From Meghimatium bilineatum (lineage: Eukaryota; Mollusca; Gastropoda; Stylommatophora; Philomycidae): DNA of 64,000 bases. Positions 31,111 through 48,159 of the stretch are shown piece by piece (position 1 is the stretch's first letter; each line of letters begins with the position of its first letter). The position numbers and the translations under genes are program-made. The notes beneath the pieces were generated by a model. The model was not told the origin of the DNA. It saw only the letters and a list, made by a program, of their open reading frames with translations, and searched no databases. Location: assembly GCA_034231615.1 (NCBI GenBank), contig CM067309.1:30922798-30986797 (forward strand). Direction: 5' to 3'.

Positions 31111-31699
31111 CACACACACGTTTCAACTATGCTCTCTGAACACACACACACACACATTTCAACTATGCTCTCTGAACACTCACACTCACACGTTTCAACA
31201 GTGCTCTCTGAACACACACACACACACACACGTCTCAACTATGCTCTCTGAACACACACATTTCATCTATGCTCTCTGAACACACACACACACACACGTC
31301 TCAACTATGCTCTCTGAACACACACGTTTCAACTATACTCTCTGAACACACACACACACGTTTGAACTATGCTCTCTGAACACACACACACATTTCAACT
31401 ATGCTCTCTGAACACACACACACACGTTTCAACTATGCTCTCTGAACACACACGTTTCAACTATGCTCTCTGAACACACACACACATTTCAACTATGCTC
31501 TCTGAACACACACACACACACACACACACGTTTCAACTATGCTCTCTGAACACACACACACACACACATTTCAACTATGCTCTCTGAACAAACACACACA
31601 TTACAACTATACTCTCTGAACACACACACACATTTCAACTATACTCTCTGAACACACACACACACACACACATTTCAAATATACTCTCTGAACACACAC

Positions 31700-34600
31700 A
31701 CACATGTTTCAACTATGTTCTCTGAACACACACACACACACACACACACACGTTTCAACTATGTTCTCTGAACACACACACACATGTTTCAACTATGCTC
31801 TCTGAACACACACACACACATTTCAACTATGCTCTCTGAACACACACACTCACACGTTTCAACAGTGCTCTCTGAACACACACACACACACTCACACGTT
31901 TCAACAGTGCTCTCTGAACACACACACACACACACACACGTCTCAACTATGCTCTCTGAACACACACGTTTCAACTATACTCTCTGAACACACACACACG
32001 TTTCAACTATGCTCTCTGAACACACACACACACACGTTTCAACTATGCTCTCTGAACACACACACACACACACGTTTCATCTATGCTCTCTGAACACACA
32101 CACACACGTTTCAACTATGCTATCTGAACACACACACACATGTTTCAACTTTGCCCTCTGAACACACACACACACGTTTCAACTATGCTCTCTGAACACA
32201 CACACACACACACACACACGTTTCAACTATGCTCTCTGAACACACACACACACACACGTTTCAATTATGCTCTCTGAACACACATACACGTTTCAACTAT
32301 ACTCTCTCAACACACACACATTTCAACTATACTCTCTGAACACACACACACATTTTAACTATACTCTCTGAACACACACACACATGTTTCAACTGTACTC
32401 TCTGAACAAACACACACGTTTCAACTATGCTCTGAACACACACACGTTTCAACTATGCTCTCTGAACACACACACACACACACACGTTTCAACTATACTC
32501 TCTGAACACACACACACATTTCATGTATACTCTCAGAACACACACACACACGTTTCATCTATGCTCTCTTAACACACACACACACTCACACACACACACA
32601 CGTCTCAACTATGCTCTCTGAACACACACACACACACACACGTTTCAACTATGCTCTCTGATCACACACACACACACACACACACACGTTTCATCTATGC
32701 TCTCTGAACACACACACACACGTTTCAACTATGCTATCTGAACACACACACACACACACACACATGTTTCAACTATGCTCTCTGAACACACACACACACG
32801 TTTCAACTATACTCTCTCAACACACACACATTTCAACTATACTCTCTCAACACACACACATTTCAACTATACTCTCTGAACACACACACACATTTCAACT
32901 ATACTCTCTGAACACACACACACATGTTTCAACTGTACTCTCTGAACAAACACACACGTTTCAACTATGATCTCTGAACACACACACGTTTCAACTATGC
33001 TCTCTGAACACACACACACACACACACACTTTTCAACTATACTCTCTGAACACACACACACACGTTTCAACTATGCTCTCTGAACACACACACACATTTC
33101 ATGTATACTCTCAGAACACACACACACACACGTTTCAACTATGCTCTCTGAACACACACGTTTCAACTATGTTCTCTGAACACACACACGTTTCAACTAT
33201 GCTCTCTGAACACACACACACACACATGTTTCAACTATGCTCTCTGAACACACACACACACACACGTTTCAACTATGCTCTCTGAACACACACACACACA
33301 TTTCAACTATACTCTCTGAACACACACACACACGTTTCAACTATGCTCTCTGAACACACACGTTTTAACTATGCTCTCTGAACACACACACACACATGTT
33401 TCAACTATGCTCTCTGAACATACACACACATTACAACTGTACTCTCTGAACATACACACACGTTACAACTATACTCTCTAAACACACACACACGTTTCAA
33501 CTATACTCTCTGAACACACACACACACACACACACATGTTTCAACTATGCTCTCTGAACACACACACACACATGTTTCAACTATGTTCTCTGAACACACA
33601 CACACACACGTTTCAACTATGCTCTCTGAACACACACACACATTTCAACTATACTCTCTGAACACACACACACACACATGTTTCAACTATGTTCTCTGAA
33701 CACACGCACACACGTTTCAACTATGCTCTCTGAACACACACACAAATTTCAACTATACTTTCTGAACACACACACACACACATGTTTCAACTATGCTCTC
33801 TGAACATACACAGACGTTACAACTGTACTCTCTAAACACACACACACGTTTCAACTATACTCTCTGAACAAACACACACGTTTCAACTATACTCTCTGAA
33901 CATACACACACGTTTCAACTATACTCTCTGAACATACACACACATTTCAACTATGTTCTCTGAACACACGCACACACACATTTCAACTATGCTCTCTGAA
34001 CAAACACACACATTACAACTATACTCTCTGAACACACACACACACACGTTTCAACTATGTTCTCTGAACACACACACACATTTCAACTATGCTCTCTGAA
34101 CACACACACTCACACGTTTCAACTATGTTCTCTGAACACACACACACACACATTTCAAATATACTCTCTGAACACACACACACATGTTTCAACTATGTTC
34201 TCTGAACACACACACACACACACACACGTTTCAACTATGCTCTCTGAACACACACACACACATTTCAACTATGCTCTCTGAACACTCACACGTTTCAACA
34301 GTGCTCTCTGAACACACACACACACACACACGTCTCAACTATGCTCTCTGAACACACACGTTTCATCTATGCTCTCTGAACACACACACACACTCACACA
34401 CACACATGTCTCAACTATGCTCTCTGAACACACACGTCTCAACTATGCTCTCTGAACACACACACACACACACGTCTCAACTATGCTCTCTGAACACACA
34501 CACACACACACGTCTCAACTATGCGCTCTGAACACACACGTTTCAACTATACTCTCTGAACACACACACACACGTTTGAACTATGCTCTCTGAACACACA

Positions 34601-35270
34601 CACACGTTTCAACTATGCTCTCTGAACACACACACACACGTTTCAACTATGCTCTCTGAACACACACGTTTCAACTATGCTCTCTGAACACACACGTTTC
34701 AACTATGCACTCCGAACACACACACACGTTTGAACTATGCTCTCTGAACACACACACACGTTTCAACTATGCTCTCTGAACACACACACACACGTTTCAA
34801 CTATGCTCTCTGAACACACACGTTTCAACTATGCTCTCTGAACACACACGTTTCAACTATGCACTCCGAACACACACACACGTTTCAACTATGCTCTTTG
34901 AACACACACACACACACAACCACACGTTTCAACTATGCTCTCTGAACACACACACACACACACGTTTCATCTATGCTCTCTGAACACACACACACACGTT
35001 TCAACTATGCTCTCTGAACACACACACACACGTTTCAACTATGCTCTCTGAACACACACACACACACACACACGTTTCATCTATGCTCTCTGAACACACA
35101 CACACATGTTTCAACTATACTCTCTGAACACACACACACACACACGTTTCAACTATGCTCTCTGAACAAACACACACACACACATGTTTCAACTATACTC
35201 TCTGAACACACACACACACACACACATGTTTCAACTATGTTCTCTGAACACACACACACACACACACATT
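31700..35270. repeat. Satellite higher-order block, first copy of a 5.2 kb duplication
   Basis: The order of core variants and (CA)n lengths in this stretch is repeated about 5.20 kb downstream (for example 32731 to 37933, 33073 to 38275, and 34057 to 39257). Shared singular variants include TTTCATGTATACTCTCAG, CACGCACACACG and CACACACAAATTTC. The duplication must be recent relative to unit divergence. Confidence 0.85.
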
Positions 35271-35340
35271 TCAACTATCCTCTCTGAACAAACACACACA
35301 CATTTCAACTATGCTCTCTGAACACACACACTCACACGTT

Positions 35341-35570
35341 TCAACAGTGCTCGCTGAACACACACACACATACACACACGTCTCAACTATGCTCTCTGAA
35401 CACACACACACACTCACACACACACACGTCTCAACTATGCTCTCTGAACACACACACACACTCACACACACACACGTCTCAACTATGCTCTCTGAACACA
35501 CACACACACTCACACACACACACGTCTCAACTATGCTCTCTGAACACACACACACACTCACACACGTTTC
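35341..35570. repeat. 48-bp sub-array marked by ACAGTGCTCGCTGAAC, first of 13
   Basis: A unit with the private change CTCGCTG (for CTCTCTG) is followed by a TACACACACG unit and then by three or four 48-bp units of GTCTCAACTATGCTCTCTGA plus (CA) interrupted once by CTCACA. The marker occurs at 35341, 40459, 42801, 45053, 47445, 49833, 51347, 51711, 52613, 55319, 57809, 59940 and 62474. Confidence 0.9.
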
Positions 35571-36661
35571 AACTATGATCTCTGAACACAAACACACACA
35601 CACATGTTTCAACTATACTCTCTGAACACACACACACACACACACACATGTTTCAACTACGTTCTCTGAACACACACACACACACACACATTTCAACTAT
35701 GCTCTCTGAACAAACACACACATTACAACTATACTCTCTGAACACACACACACATTTCAACTATACTCTCTGAACACACACACACACACACACACGTTTC
35801 AACTATGTACTCTGAACACACACACACATTTCAACTATGCTCTCTGAACACACACACACACACACACACGTTTCAACTATGTTCTCTGAACACACACACA
35901 CACATTTCAACTATGCTCTCTGAACACACACACTCACACATTTCAACTATGTTCTCTGAACACACACGCACACACACACACACATTTCAAATATACTCTC
36001 TGAACACACACACACATGTTTTAACTATGTTCTCTGAAAACACACACACACACACACACACGTTTCAACTATGCTCTCTGAACACACACACACACACATT
36101 TCAACTATGCTCTCTGAACACTCACACTCACACGTTTCAACAGTGCTCTCTGAACACACACACACACACACACGTCTCAACTATGCTCTCTGAACACACA
36201 CATTTCATCTATGCTCTCTGAACACACACACACACACACGTCTCAACTATGCTCTCTGAACACACACGTTTCAACTATACTCTCTGAACACACACACACA
36301 CGTTTGAACTATGCTCTCTGAACACACACACACATTTCAACTATGCTCTCTGAACACACACACACACGTTTCAACTATGCTCTCTGAACACACACGTTTC
36401 AACTATGCTCTCTGAACACACACACACATTTCAACTATGCTCTCTGAACACACACACACACACACACACGTTTCAACTATGCTCTCTGAACACACACACA
36501 CACACACATTTCAACTATGCTCTCTGAACAAACACACACATTACAACTATACTCTCTGAACACACACACACATTTCAACTATACTCTCTGAACACACACA
36601 CACACACACGTTTCAACTATGTTCTCTGAACACACACACACATTTCAACTATGCTCTCTGA

Positions 36662-36693
<32 letters not shown>

Positions 36694-39600
36694 CAACTAT
36701 GTTCTCTGAACACACACACACATTTCAACTATGCTCTCTGAACACTCACACGTTTCAACTATGTTCTCTGAATACACACACACACACACACACACACATT
36801 TCAAATATACTCTCTGAACACACACACACATGTTTCAACTATGTTCTCTGAACACACACACACACACACACACACACGTTTCAACTATGTTCTCTGAACA
36901 CACACACACATGTTTCAACTATGCTCTCTGAACACACACACACACATTTCAACTATGCTCTCTGAACACACACACTCACACGTTTCAACAGTGCTCTCTG
37001 AACACACACACACACACTCACACGTTTCAACAGTGCTCTCTGAACACACACACACACACACACGTCTCAACTATGCTCTCTGAACACACACGTTTCAACT
37101 ATACTCTCTGAACACACACACACGTTTCAACTATGCTCTCTGAACACACACACACACACGTTTCAACTATGCTCTCTGAACACACACACACACACACGTT
37201 TCATCTATGCTCTCTGAACACACACACACACGTTTCAACTATGCTATCTGAACACACACACACACACACACACATGTTTCAACTATGCCCTCTGAACACA
37301 CACACACACGTTTCAACTATGCTCTCTGAACACACACACACACGTTTCAACTATGCTCTCTGAACACACACACACACGTTTCAACTATGCTCTCTGAACA
37401 CACACACACACACACACACACGTTTCAACTATGCTCTCTGAACACACACACACACACACGTTTCAATTATGCTCTCTGAACACACATACACGTTTCAACT
37501 ATACTCTCTCAACACACACACATTTCAACTATACTCTCTGAACACACACACACATTTCAACTATACTCTCTGAACACACACACACATGTTTCAACTGTAC
37601 TCTCTGAACAAACACACACGTTTCAACTATGCTCTGAACACACACACGTTTCAACTATGCTCTCTGAACACACACACACACACACACGTTTCAACTATAC
37701 TCTCTGAACACACACACACATTTCATGTATACTCTTAGAACACACACACACACGTTTCATCTATGCTCTCTTAACACACACACACACTCACACACACACA
37801 CACGTCTCAACTATGCTCTCTGAACACACACACACACACACACGTTTCAACTATGCTCTCTGATCACACACACACACACACACACACACGTTTCATCTAT
37901 GCTCTCTGAACACACACACACACGTTTCAACTATGCTATCTGAACACACACACACACACACACACATGTTTCAACTATGCTCTCTGAACACACACACACA
38001 CGTTTCAACTATACTCTCTCAACACACACACATTTCAACTATACTCTCTCAACACACACACATTTCAACTATACTCTCTGAACACACACACACATTTCAA
38101 CTATACTCTCTGAACACACACACACATGTTTCAACTGTACTCTCTGAACAAACACACACGTTTCAACTATGATCTCTGAACACACACACGTTTCAACTAT
38201 GCTCTCTGAACACACACACACACACACACACTTTTCAACTATACTCTCTGAACACACACACACACGTTTCAACTATGCTCTCTGAACACACACACACATT
38301 TCATGTATACTCTCAGAACACACACACACACACGTTTCAACTATGCTCTCTGAACACACACGTTTCAACTATGTTCTCTGAACACACACACGTTTCAACT
38401 ATGCTCTCTGAACACACACACACACACATGTTTCAACTATGCTCTCTGAACACACACACACACACACGTTTCAACTATGCTCTCTGAACACACACACACA
38501 CATTTCAACTATACTCTCTGAACACACACACACACGTTTCAACTATGCTCTCTGAACACACACGTTTTAACTATGCTCTCTGAACACACACACACACATG
38601 TTTCAACTATGCTCTCTGAACATACACACACATTACAACTGTACTCTCTGAACATACACACACGTTACAACTATACTCTCTAAACACACACACACGTTTC
38701 AACTATACTCTCTGAACACACACACACACACACACATGTTTCAACTATGCTCTCTGAACACACACACACACATGTTTCAACTATGTTCTCTGAACACACA
38801 CACACACACGTTTCAACTATGCTCTCTGAACACACACACACATTTCAACTATACTCTCTGAACACACACACACACACATGTTTCAACTATGTTCTCTGAA
38901 CACACGCACACACGTTTCAACTATGCTCTCTGAACACACACACAAATTTCAACTATACTTTCTGAACACACACACACACACATGTTTCAACTATGCTCTC
39001 TGAACATACACAGACGTTACAACTGTACTCTCTAAACACACACACACGTTTCAACTATACTCTCTGAACAAACACACACGTTTCAACTATACTCTCTGAA
39101 CATACACACACGTTTCAACTATACTCTCTGAACATACACACACATTTCAACTATGTTCTCTGAACACACACACACACACATTTCAACTATGCTCTCTGAA
39201 CAAACACACACATTACAACTATACTCTCTGAACACACACACACACACGTTTCAACTATGTTCTCTGAACACACACACACATTTCAACTATGCTCTCTGAA
39301 CACACACACTCACACGTTTCAACTATGTTCTCTGAACACACACACACACACATTTCAAATATACTCTCTGAACACACACACACATGTTTCAACTATGTTC
39401 TCTGAACACACACACACACACACACACGTTTCAACTATGCTCTCTGAACACACACACACACATTTCAACTATGCTCTCTGAACACTCACACGTTTCAACA
39501 GTGCTCTCTGAACACACACACACACACACACGTCTCAACTATGCTCTCTGAACACACACGTTTCATCTATGCTCTCTGAACACACACACACACTCACACA

Positions 39601-42600
39601 CACACACGTCTCAACTATGCTCTCTGAACACACACGTCTCAACTATGCTCTCTGAACACACACACACACACACGTCTCAACTATGCTCTCTGAACACACA
39701 CACACACACACGTCTCAACTATGCGCTCTGAACACACACGTTTCAACTATACTCTCTGAACACACACACACACGTTTGAACTATGCTCTCTGAACACACA
39801 CACACGTTTCAACTATGCTCTCTGAACACACACACACACGTTTCAACTATGCTCTCTGAACACACACGTTTCAACTATGCTCTCTGAACACACACGTTTC
39901 AACTATGCACTCCGAACACACACACACGTTTGAACTATGCTCTCTGAACACACACACACGTTTCAACTATGCTCTCTGAACACACACACACACGTTTCAA
40001 CTATGCTCTCTGAACACACACGTTTCAACTATGCTCTCTGAACACACACGTTTCAACTATGCACTCCGAACACACACACACGTTTCAACTATGCTCTCTG
40101 AACACACACACACACGTTTCAACTATGCTCTCTGAACACACACACACACGTTTCAACTATGCTCTCTGAACACACACACACACACACACACGTTTCATCT
40201 ATGCTCTCTGAACACACACACACATGTTTCAACTATACTCTCTGAACACACACACACACACACGTTTCAACTATGCTCTCTGAACAAACACACACACACA
40301 CATGTTTCAACTATACTCTCTGAACACACACACACACACACACATGTTTCAACTATGTTCTCTGAACACACACACACACACACACATTTCAACTATCCTC
40401 TCTGAACAAACACACACACATTTCAACTATGCTCTCTGAACACACACACTCACACGTTTCAACAGTGCTCGCTGAACACACACACACATACACACACGTC
40501 TCAACTATGCTCTCTGAACACACACACACACTCACACACACACACGTCTCAACTATGCTCTCTGAACACACACACACACTCACACACACACACGTCTCAA
40601 CTATGCTCTCTGAACACACACACACACTCACACACACACACGTCTCAACTATGCTCTCTGAACACACACACACACTCACACACACACACGTCTCAACTAT
40701 GCTCTCTGAACACACACGTTTCAACTATACTCTCTGAACACGCACGCACACGTTTGAACTATACTCTCTGAACACGCACGCACACGTTTGAACTATGCTC
40801 TCTGAACACACACACTCACACGTTTCAACTATGCTCTCTGAACACACACACACATTTCAACTATACTCTCTGAACACACACACACACGTTTCAACTATGC
40901 TCTCTGAACACACACGTTTTAACTATGCTCTCTGAACACACACACACACATGTTTCAACTATGCTCTCTGAACATACACACACATTACAACTGTACTCTC
41001 TGAACATACACACACGTTACAACTATACTCTCTAAACACACACACACGTTTCAACTATACTCTCTGAACACACACACACACACACACACACACATGTTTC
41101 AACTATGCTCTCTGAACACACACACACACATGTTTCAACTATGTTCTCTGAACACACACACACACACGTTTCAACTATGCTCTCTGAACACACACACACA
41201 TTTCAACTATACTCTCTGAACACACACACACACACATGTTTCAACTATGTTCTCTGAACACACGCACACACGTTTCAACTATGCTCTCTGAACACACACA
41301 CAAATTTCAACTATACTCTCTGAACACACACACACACATGTTTCAACTATGCTCTCTGAACATACACAGACGTTACAACTGTACTCTCTAAACACACACA
41401 CACGTTTCAACTATACTCTCTGAACAAACACACACGTTTCAACTATACTCTCTGAACATACACACACGTTTCAACTATACTCTCTGAACATACACACACA
41501 TTTCAACTATGTTCTCTGAACACACACACACACACATTTCAACTATGCTCTCTGAACAAACACACACATTACAACTATACTCTCTGAACACACACACACA
41601 CACGTTTCAACTATGTTCTCTGAACACACACACACATTTCAACTATGCTCTCTGAACACACACACTCACACGTTTCAACTATGTTCTCTGAACACACACA
41701 CACACACACGTTTCAACTATGCTCTCTGAACACACACACACACATTTCAACTATGCTCTCTGAACACTCACACGTTTCAACAGTGCTCTCTGAACACACA
41801 CACACACACACACGTCTCAACTATGCTCTCTGAACACACACGTTTCATCTATGCTCTCTGAACACACACACACACTCACACACACACACGTCTCAACTAT
41901 GCTCTCTGAACACACACGTCTCAACTATGCTCTCTGAACACACACACACACACACGTCTCAACTATGCTCTCTGAACACACACACACACACACGTCTCAA
42001 CTATGCGCTCTGAACACACACGTTTCAACTATACTCTCTGAACACACACACACACGTTTGAACTATGCTCTCTGAACACACACACACGTTTCAACTATGC
42101 TCTCTGAACACACACACACACGTTTCAACTATGCTCTCTGAACACACACGTTTCAACTATGCACTCTGAACACACACACACGTTTCAACTATGCTCTCTG
42201 AACACACACACACACACAACCACACGTTTCAACTATGCTCTCTGAACACACACACACACACGTTTCATCTATGCTCTCTGAACACACACACACACGTTTC
42301 AACTATGCTCTCTGAAAACACACACACACGTTTCAACTATGCTCTCTGAACACACACACACACACACACACGTTTCATCTATGCTCTCTGAACACACACA
42401 CACATGTTTCAACTATACTCTCTGAACACACACACACACACACGTTTCAACTATGCTCTCTGAACAAACACACACACACACATGTTTCAACTATACTCTC
42501 TGAACACACACACACACACACACATGTTTCAACTATGTTCTCTGAACACACACACACACACACACACGTCTCAACTATGTTCTCTGAACACACACACACA

Positions 42601-45600
42601 CACACACGTTTCATCTATGCTCTCTGAACACACACACACATGTTTCAACTATACTCTCTGAACACACACACACACACACGTTTCAACTATGCTCTCTGAA
42701 CAAACACACACACACACATGTTTCAACTATACTCTCTGAACACACACACACACACACACATGTTTCAACTATGCTCTCTGAACACACACACTCACACGTT
42801 TCAACAGTGCTCGCTGAACACACACACACACATACACACACGTCTCAACTATGCTCTCTGAACACACACACACACTCACACACACACACGTCTCAACTAT
42901 GCTCTCTGAACACACACACACACTCACACACACACACGTCTCAACTATGCTCTCTGAACACACACACACACTCACACACACACACGTCTCAACTATGCTC
43001 TCTGAACACACACACACACTCACACACACACACGTCTCAACTATGCTCTCTGAACACACACGTTTCAACTATACTCTCTGAACACGCACGCACACGTTTG
43101 AACTATACTCTCTGAACACGCACGCACACGTTTGAACTATGCTCTCTGAACACACACACTCACACGTTTCAACTATGCTCTCTGAACACACACACACATT
43201 TCAACTATACTCTCTGAACACACACACACACGTTTCAACTATGCTCTCTGAACACACACGTTTTAACTATGCTCTCTGAACACACACACACACATGTTTC
43301 AACTATGCTCTCTGAACATACACACACATTACAACTGTACTCTCTGAACATACACACACGTTACAACTATACTCTCTAAACACACACACACGTTTCAACT
43401 ATACTCTCTGAACACACACACACACACACACACATGTTTCAACTATGCTCTCTGAACACACACACACACATGTTTCAACTATGTTCTCTGAACACACACA
43501 CACACACGTTTCAACTATGCTCTCTGAACACACACACACATTTCAACTATACTCTCTGAACACACACACACACACATGTTTCAACTATGTTCTCTGAACA
43601 CACGCACACACGTTTCAACTATGCTCTCTGAACACACACACAAATTTCAACTATACTCTCTGAACACACACACACACATGTTTCAACTATGCTCTCTGAA
43701 CATACACAGACGTTACAACTGTACTCTCTAAACACACACACACGTTTCAACTATACTCTCTGAACAAACACACACGTTTCAACTATACTCTCTGAACATA
43801 CACACACGTTTCAACTATACTCTCTGAACATACACACACATTTCAACTATGTTCTCTGAACACACACACACACACATTTCAACTATGCTCTCTGAACAAA
43901 CACACACATTACAACTATACTCTCTGAACACACACACACACACGTTTCAACTATGTTCTCTGAACACACACACACATTTCAACTATGCTCTCTGAACACA
44001 CACACTCACACGTTTCAACTATGTTCTCTGAACACACACACACACACATTTCAAATATACTCTCTGAACACACACACACATGTTTCAACTATGTTCTCTG
44101 AACACACACACACACACACACACGTTTCAACTATGCTCTCTGAACACACACACACACATTTCAACTATGCTCTCTGAACACTCACACGTTTCAACAGTGC
44201 TCTCTGAACACACACACACACACACACGTCTCAACTATGCTCTCTGAACACACACGTTTCATCTATGCTCTCTGAACACACACACACACTCACACACACA
44301 CACGTCTCAACTATGCTCTCTGAACACACACGTCTCAACTATGCTCTCTGAACACACACACACACACACGTCTCAACTATGCTCTCTGAACACACACACA
44401 CACACACGTCTCAACTATGCGCTCTGAACACACACGTTTCAACTATACTCTCTGAACACACACACACACGTTTGAACTATGCTCTCTGAACACACACACA
44501 CGTTTCAACTATGCTCTCTGAACACACACACACACGTTTCAACTATGCTCTCTGAACACACACGTTTCAACTATGCACTCTGAACACACACACACGTTTC
44601 AACTATGCTCTCTGAACACACACACACACACAACCACACGTTTCAACTATGCTCTCTGAACACACACACACACACACGTTTCATCTATGCTCTCTGAACA
44701 CACACACACACGTTTCAACTATGCTCTCTGAACACACACACACACGTTTCAACTATGCTCTCTGAACACACACACACACACACACGTTTCATCTATGCTC
44801 TCTGAACACACACACACATGTTTCAACTATACTCTCTGAACACACACACACACACACGTTTCAACTATGCTCTCTGAACAAACACACACACACACATGTT
44901 TCAACTATACTCTCTGAACACACACACACACACACATGTTTCAACTATGTTCTCTGAACACACACACACACACACATTTCAACTATCCTCTCTGAACAAA
45001 CACACACACACACATTTCAACTATGCTCTCTGAACACACACACTCACACGTTTCAACAGTGCTCGCTGAACACACACACACATACACACACGTCTCAACT
45101 ATGCTCTCTGAACACACACACACACTCACACACACACACGTCTCAACTATGCTCTCTGAACACACACACACACTCACACACACACACGTCTCAACTATGC
45201 TCTCTGAACACACACACACACTCACACACACACACGTCTCAACTATGCTCTCTGAACACACACACACACTCACACACACACACGTCTCAACTATGCTCTC
45301 TGAACACACACGTTTCAACTATACTCTCTGAACACGCACGCACACGTTTGAACTATGCTCTCTGAACACACACACACGTTTCAACTATGCTCTCTGAACA
45401 CACACACACGTTTCAACTATGCTCTCTGAACACACACGTTTCAACTATACTCTCTGAACACACACACACGTTTCAACTATGCTCTCTGAACACACACACA
45501 CACACACGTTTCAACTATGCTCTCTGAACACACACACACACACACACGTTTCATCTATGCTCTCTGAACACACACACACACGTTTCAACTATGCTATCTG

Positions 45601-46007
45601 AACACACACACACACACACACGTTTCAACTATGCTCTCTGAACACACACACACACGTTTCAACTATGCTCTCTGAACACACACACACACACACGTTTCAA
45701 TTATGCTCTCTGAACACACACACACGTTTCAACTATACTCTCTGAACACACACACACACACACACACGTTTCAACTATGCTCTCTGAACACACACACACA
45801 CACACGTTTCAATTATGCTCTCTGAACACACACGTTTCAACTATACTCTCTGAACACACACACACACGTTTCAACTATACTCTCTGAACACACACACACA
45901 CACACACGTTTCAACTATACTCTCTGAACACACACACACACACACGTTTCAACTATACTCTCTGAACACACACACACACACACACACATTTCAACTATAC
46001 TCTCTGA

Positions 46008-46039
<32 letters not shown>

Positions 46040-46054
46040 CAACTATGCTATCTG

Positions 46055-46089
<35 letters not shown>

Positions 46090-48124
46090 CAACTATGCTC
46101 TCTGAACACACACACACACGTTTCAACTATGCTCTCTGAACACACACACACACACACACGTTTCAATTATGCTCTCTGAACACACACACACGTTTCAACT
46201 ATACTCTCTGAACACACACACACACACACACACACGTTTCAACTATGCTCTCTGAACACACACACACACACACGTTTCAATTATGCTCTCTGAACACACA
46301 CGTTTCAACTATACTCTCTGAACACACACACACACGTTTCAACTATACTCTCTGAACACACACACACACACACACGTTTCAACTATACTCTCTGAACACA
46401 CACACACACACACGTTTCAACTATACTCTCTGAACACACACACACACACACACACACGTTTCAACTATACTCTCTCAACACACACACACATTTCAACTAT
46501 ACTCTCTGAACACACACACACATTTCAACTATACTCTCTGAACACACATACACACGTTTGAACTATGCTCTCTGAACACACACACACATGTTTCAACTGT
46601 ACTCTCTGAACAAACACACACGTTTCAACTATGCTCTCTGAACACACACACGTTTCAACTATGCTCTCTGAACACTCACGTTTCATCTATGCTCTCTGAA
46701 CACACACACACACTCACACACACACACGTCTCAACTATGCTCTCTGAACACACACGTCTCAACTATGCTCTCTGAATACACACACACACACACGTCTCAA
46801 CTATGCTCTCTGAACACACACACACACACACGTCTCAACTATGCGCTCTGAACACACACACACACGTTTGAACTATGCTCTCTGAACACACACACACGTT
46901 TCAACTATGCTCTCTGAACACACACACACACGTTTCAACTATGCTCTCTGAACACACACGTTTCAACTATGCACTCTGAACACACACACACGTTTCAACT
47001 ATGCTCTCTGAACACACACACACACACAACCACATGTTTCAACTATGCTCTCTGAACACACACACACACACACGTTTCATCTATGCTCTCTGAACACACA
47101 CACACACGTTTCAACTATGCTCTCTGAACACACACACACACGTTTCAACTATGCTCTCTGAACACACACACACACACACACGTTTCATCTATGCTCTCTG
47201 AACACACACACACATGTTTCAACTATACTCTCTGAACACACACACACACACACGTTTCAACTATGCTCTCTGAACAAACACACACACACACATGTTTCAA
47301 CTATACTCTCTGAACACACACACACACACACATGTTTCAACTATGTTCTCTGAACACACACACACACACACATTTCAACTATCCTCTCTGAACAAACACA
47401 CACACATTTCAACTATGCTCTCTGAACACACACACTCACACGTTTCAACAGTGCTCGCTGAACACACACACACATACACACACGTCTCAACTATGCTCTC
47501 TGAACACACACACACACTCACACACACACACGTCTCAACTATGCTCTCTGAACACACACACACACTCACACACACACACGTCTCAACTATGCTCTCTGAA
47601 CACACACACACACTCACACACACACACGTCTCAACTATGCTCTCTGAACACACACACACACTCACACACACACACGTCTCAACTATGCTCTCTGAACACA
47701 CACGTTTCAACTATACTCTCTGAACACGCACGCACACGTTTGAACTATGCTCTCTGAACACACACACACGTTTCAACTATGCTCTCTGAACACACACACA
47801 CACACACGTTTCAATTATGCTCTCTGAACACACACACACGTTTCAACTATACTCTCTGAACACACACACACACACACACACGTTTCAACTATGCTCTCTG
47901 AACACACACACACACACACACGTTTCAATTATGCTCTCTGAACACACACGTTTCAACTATACTCTCTGAACACACACACACACGTTTCAACTATACTCTC
48001 TGAACACACACACACACACACACACGTTTCAACTATACTCTCTGAACACACACACACACACACGTTTCAACTATACTCTCTGAACACACACACACACACA
48101 CACACATTTCAACTATACTCTCTG

Positions 48125-48159
<35 letters not shown>

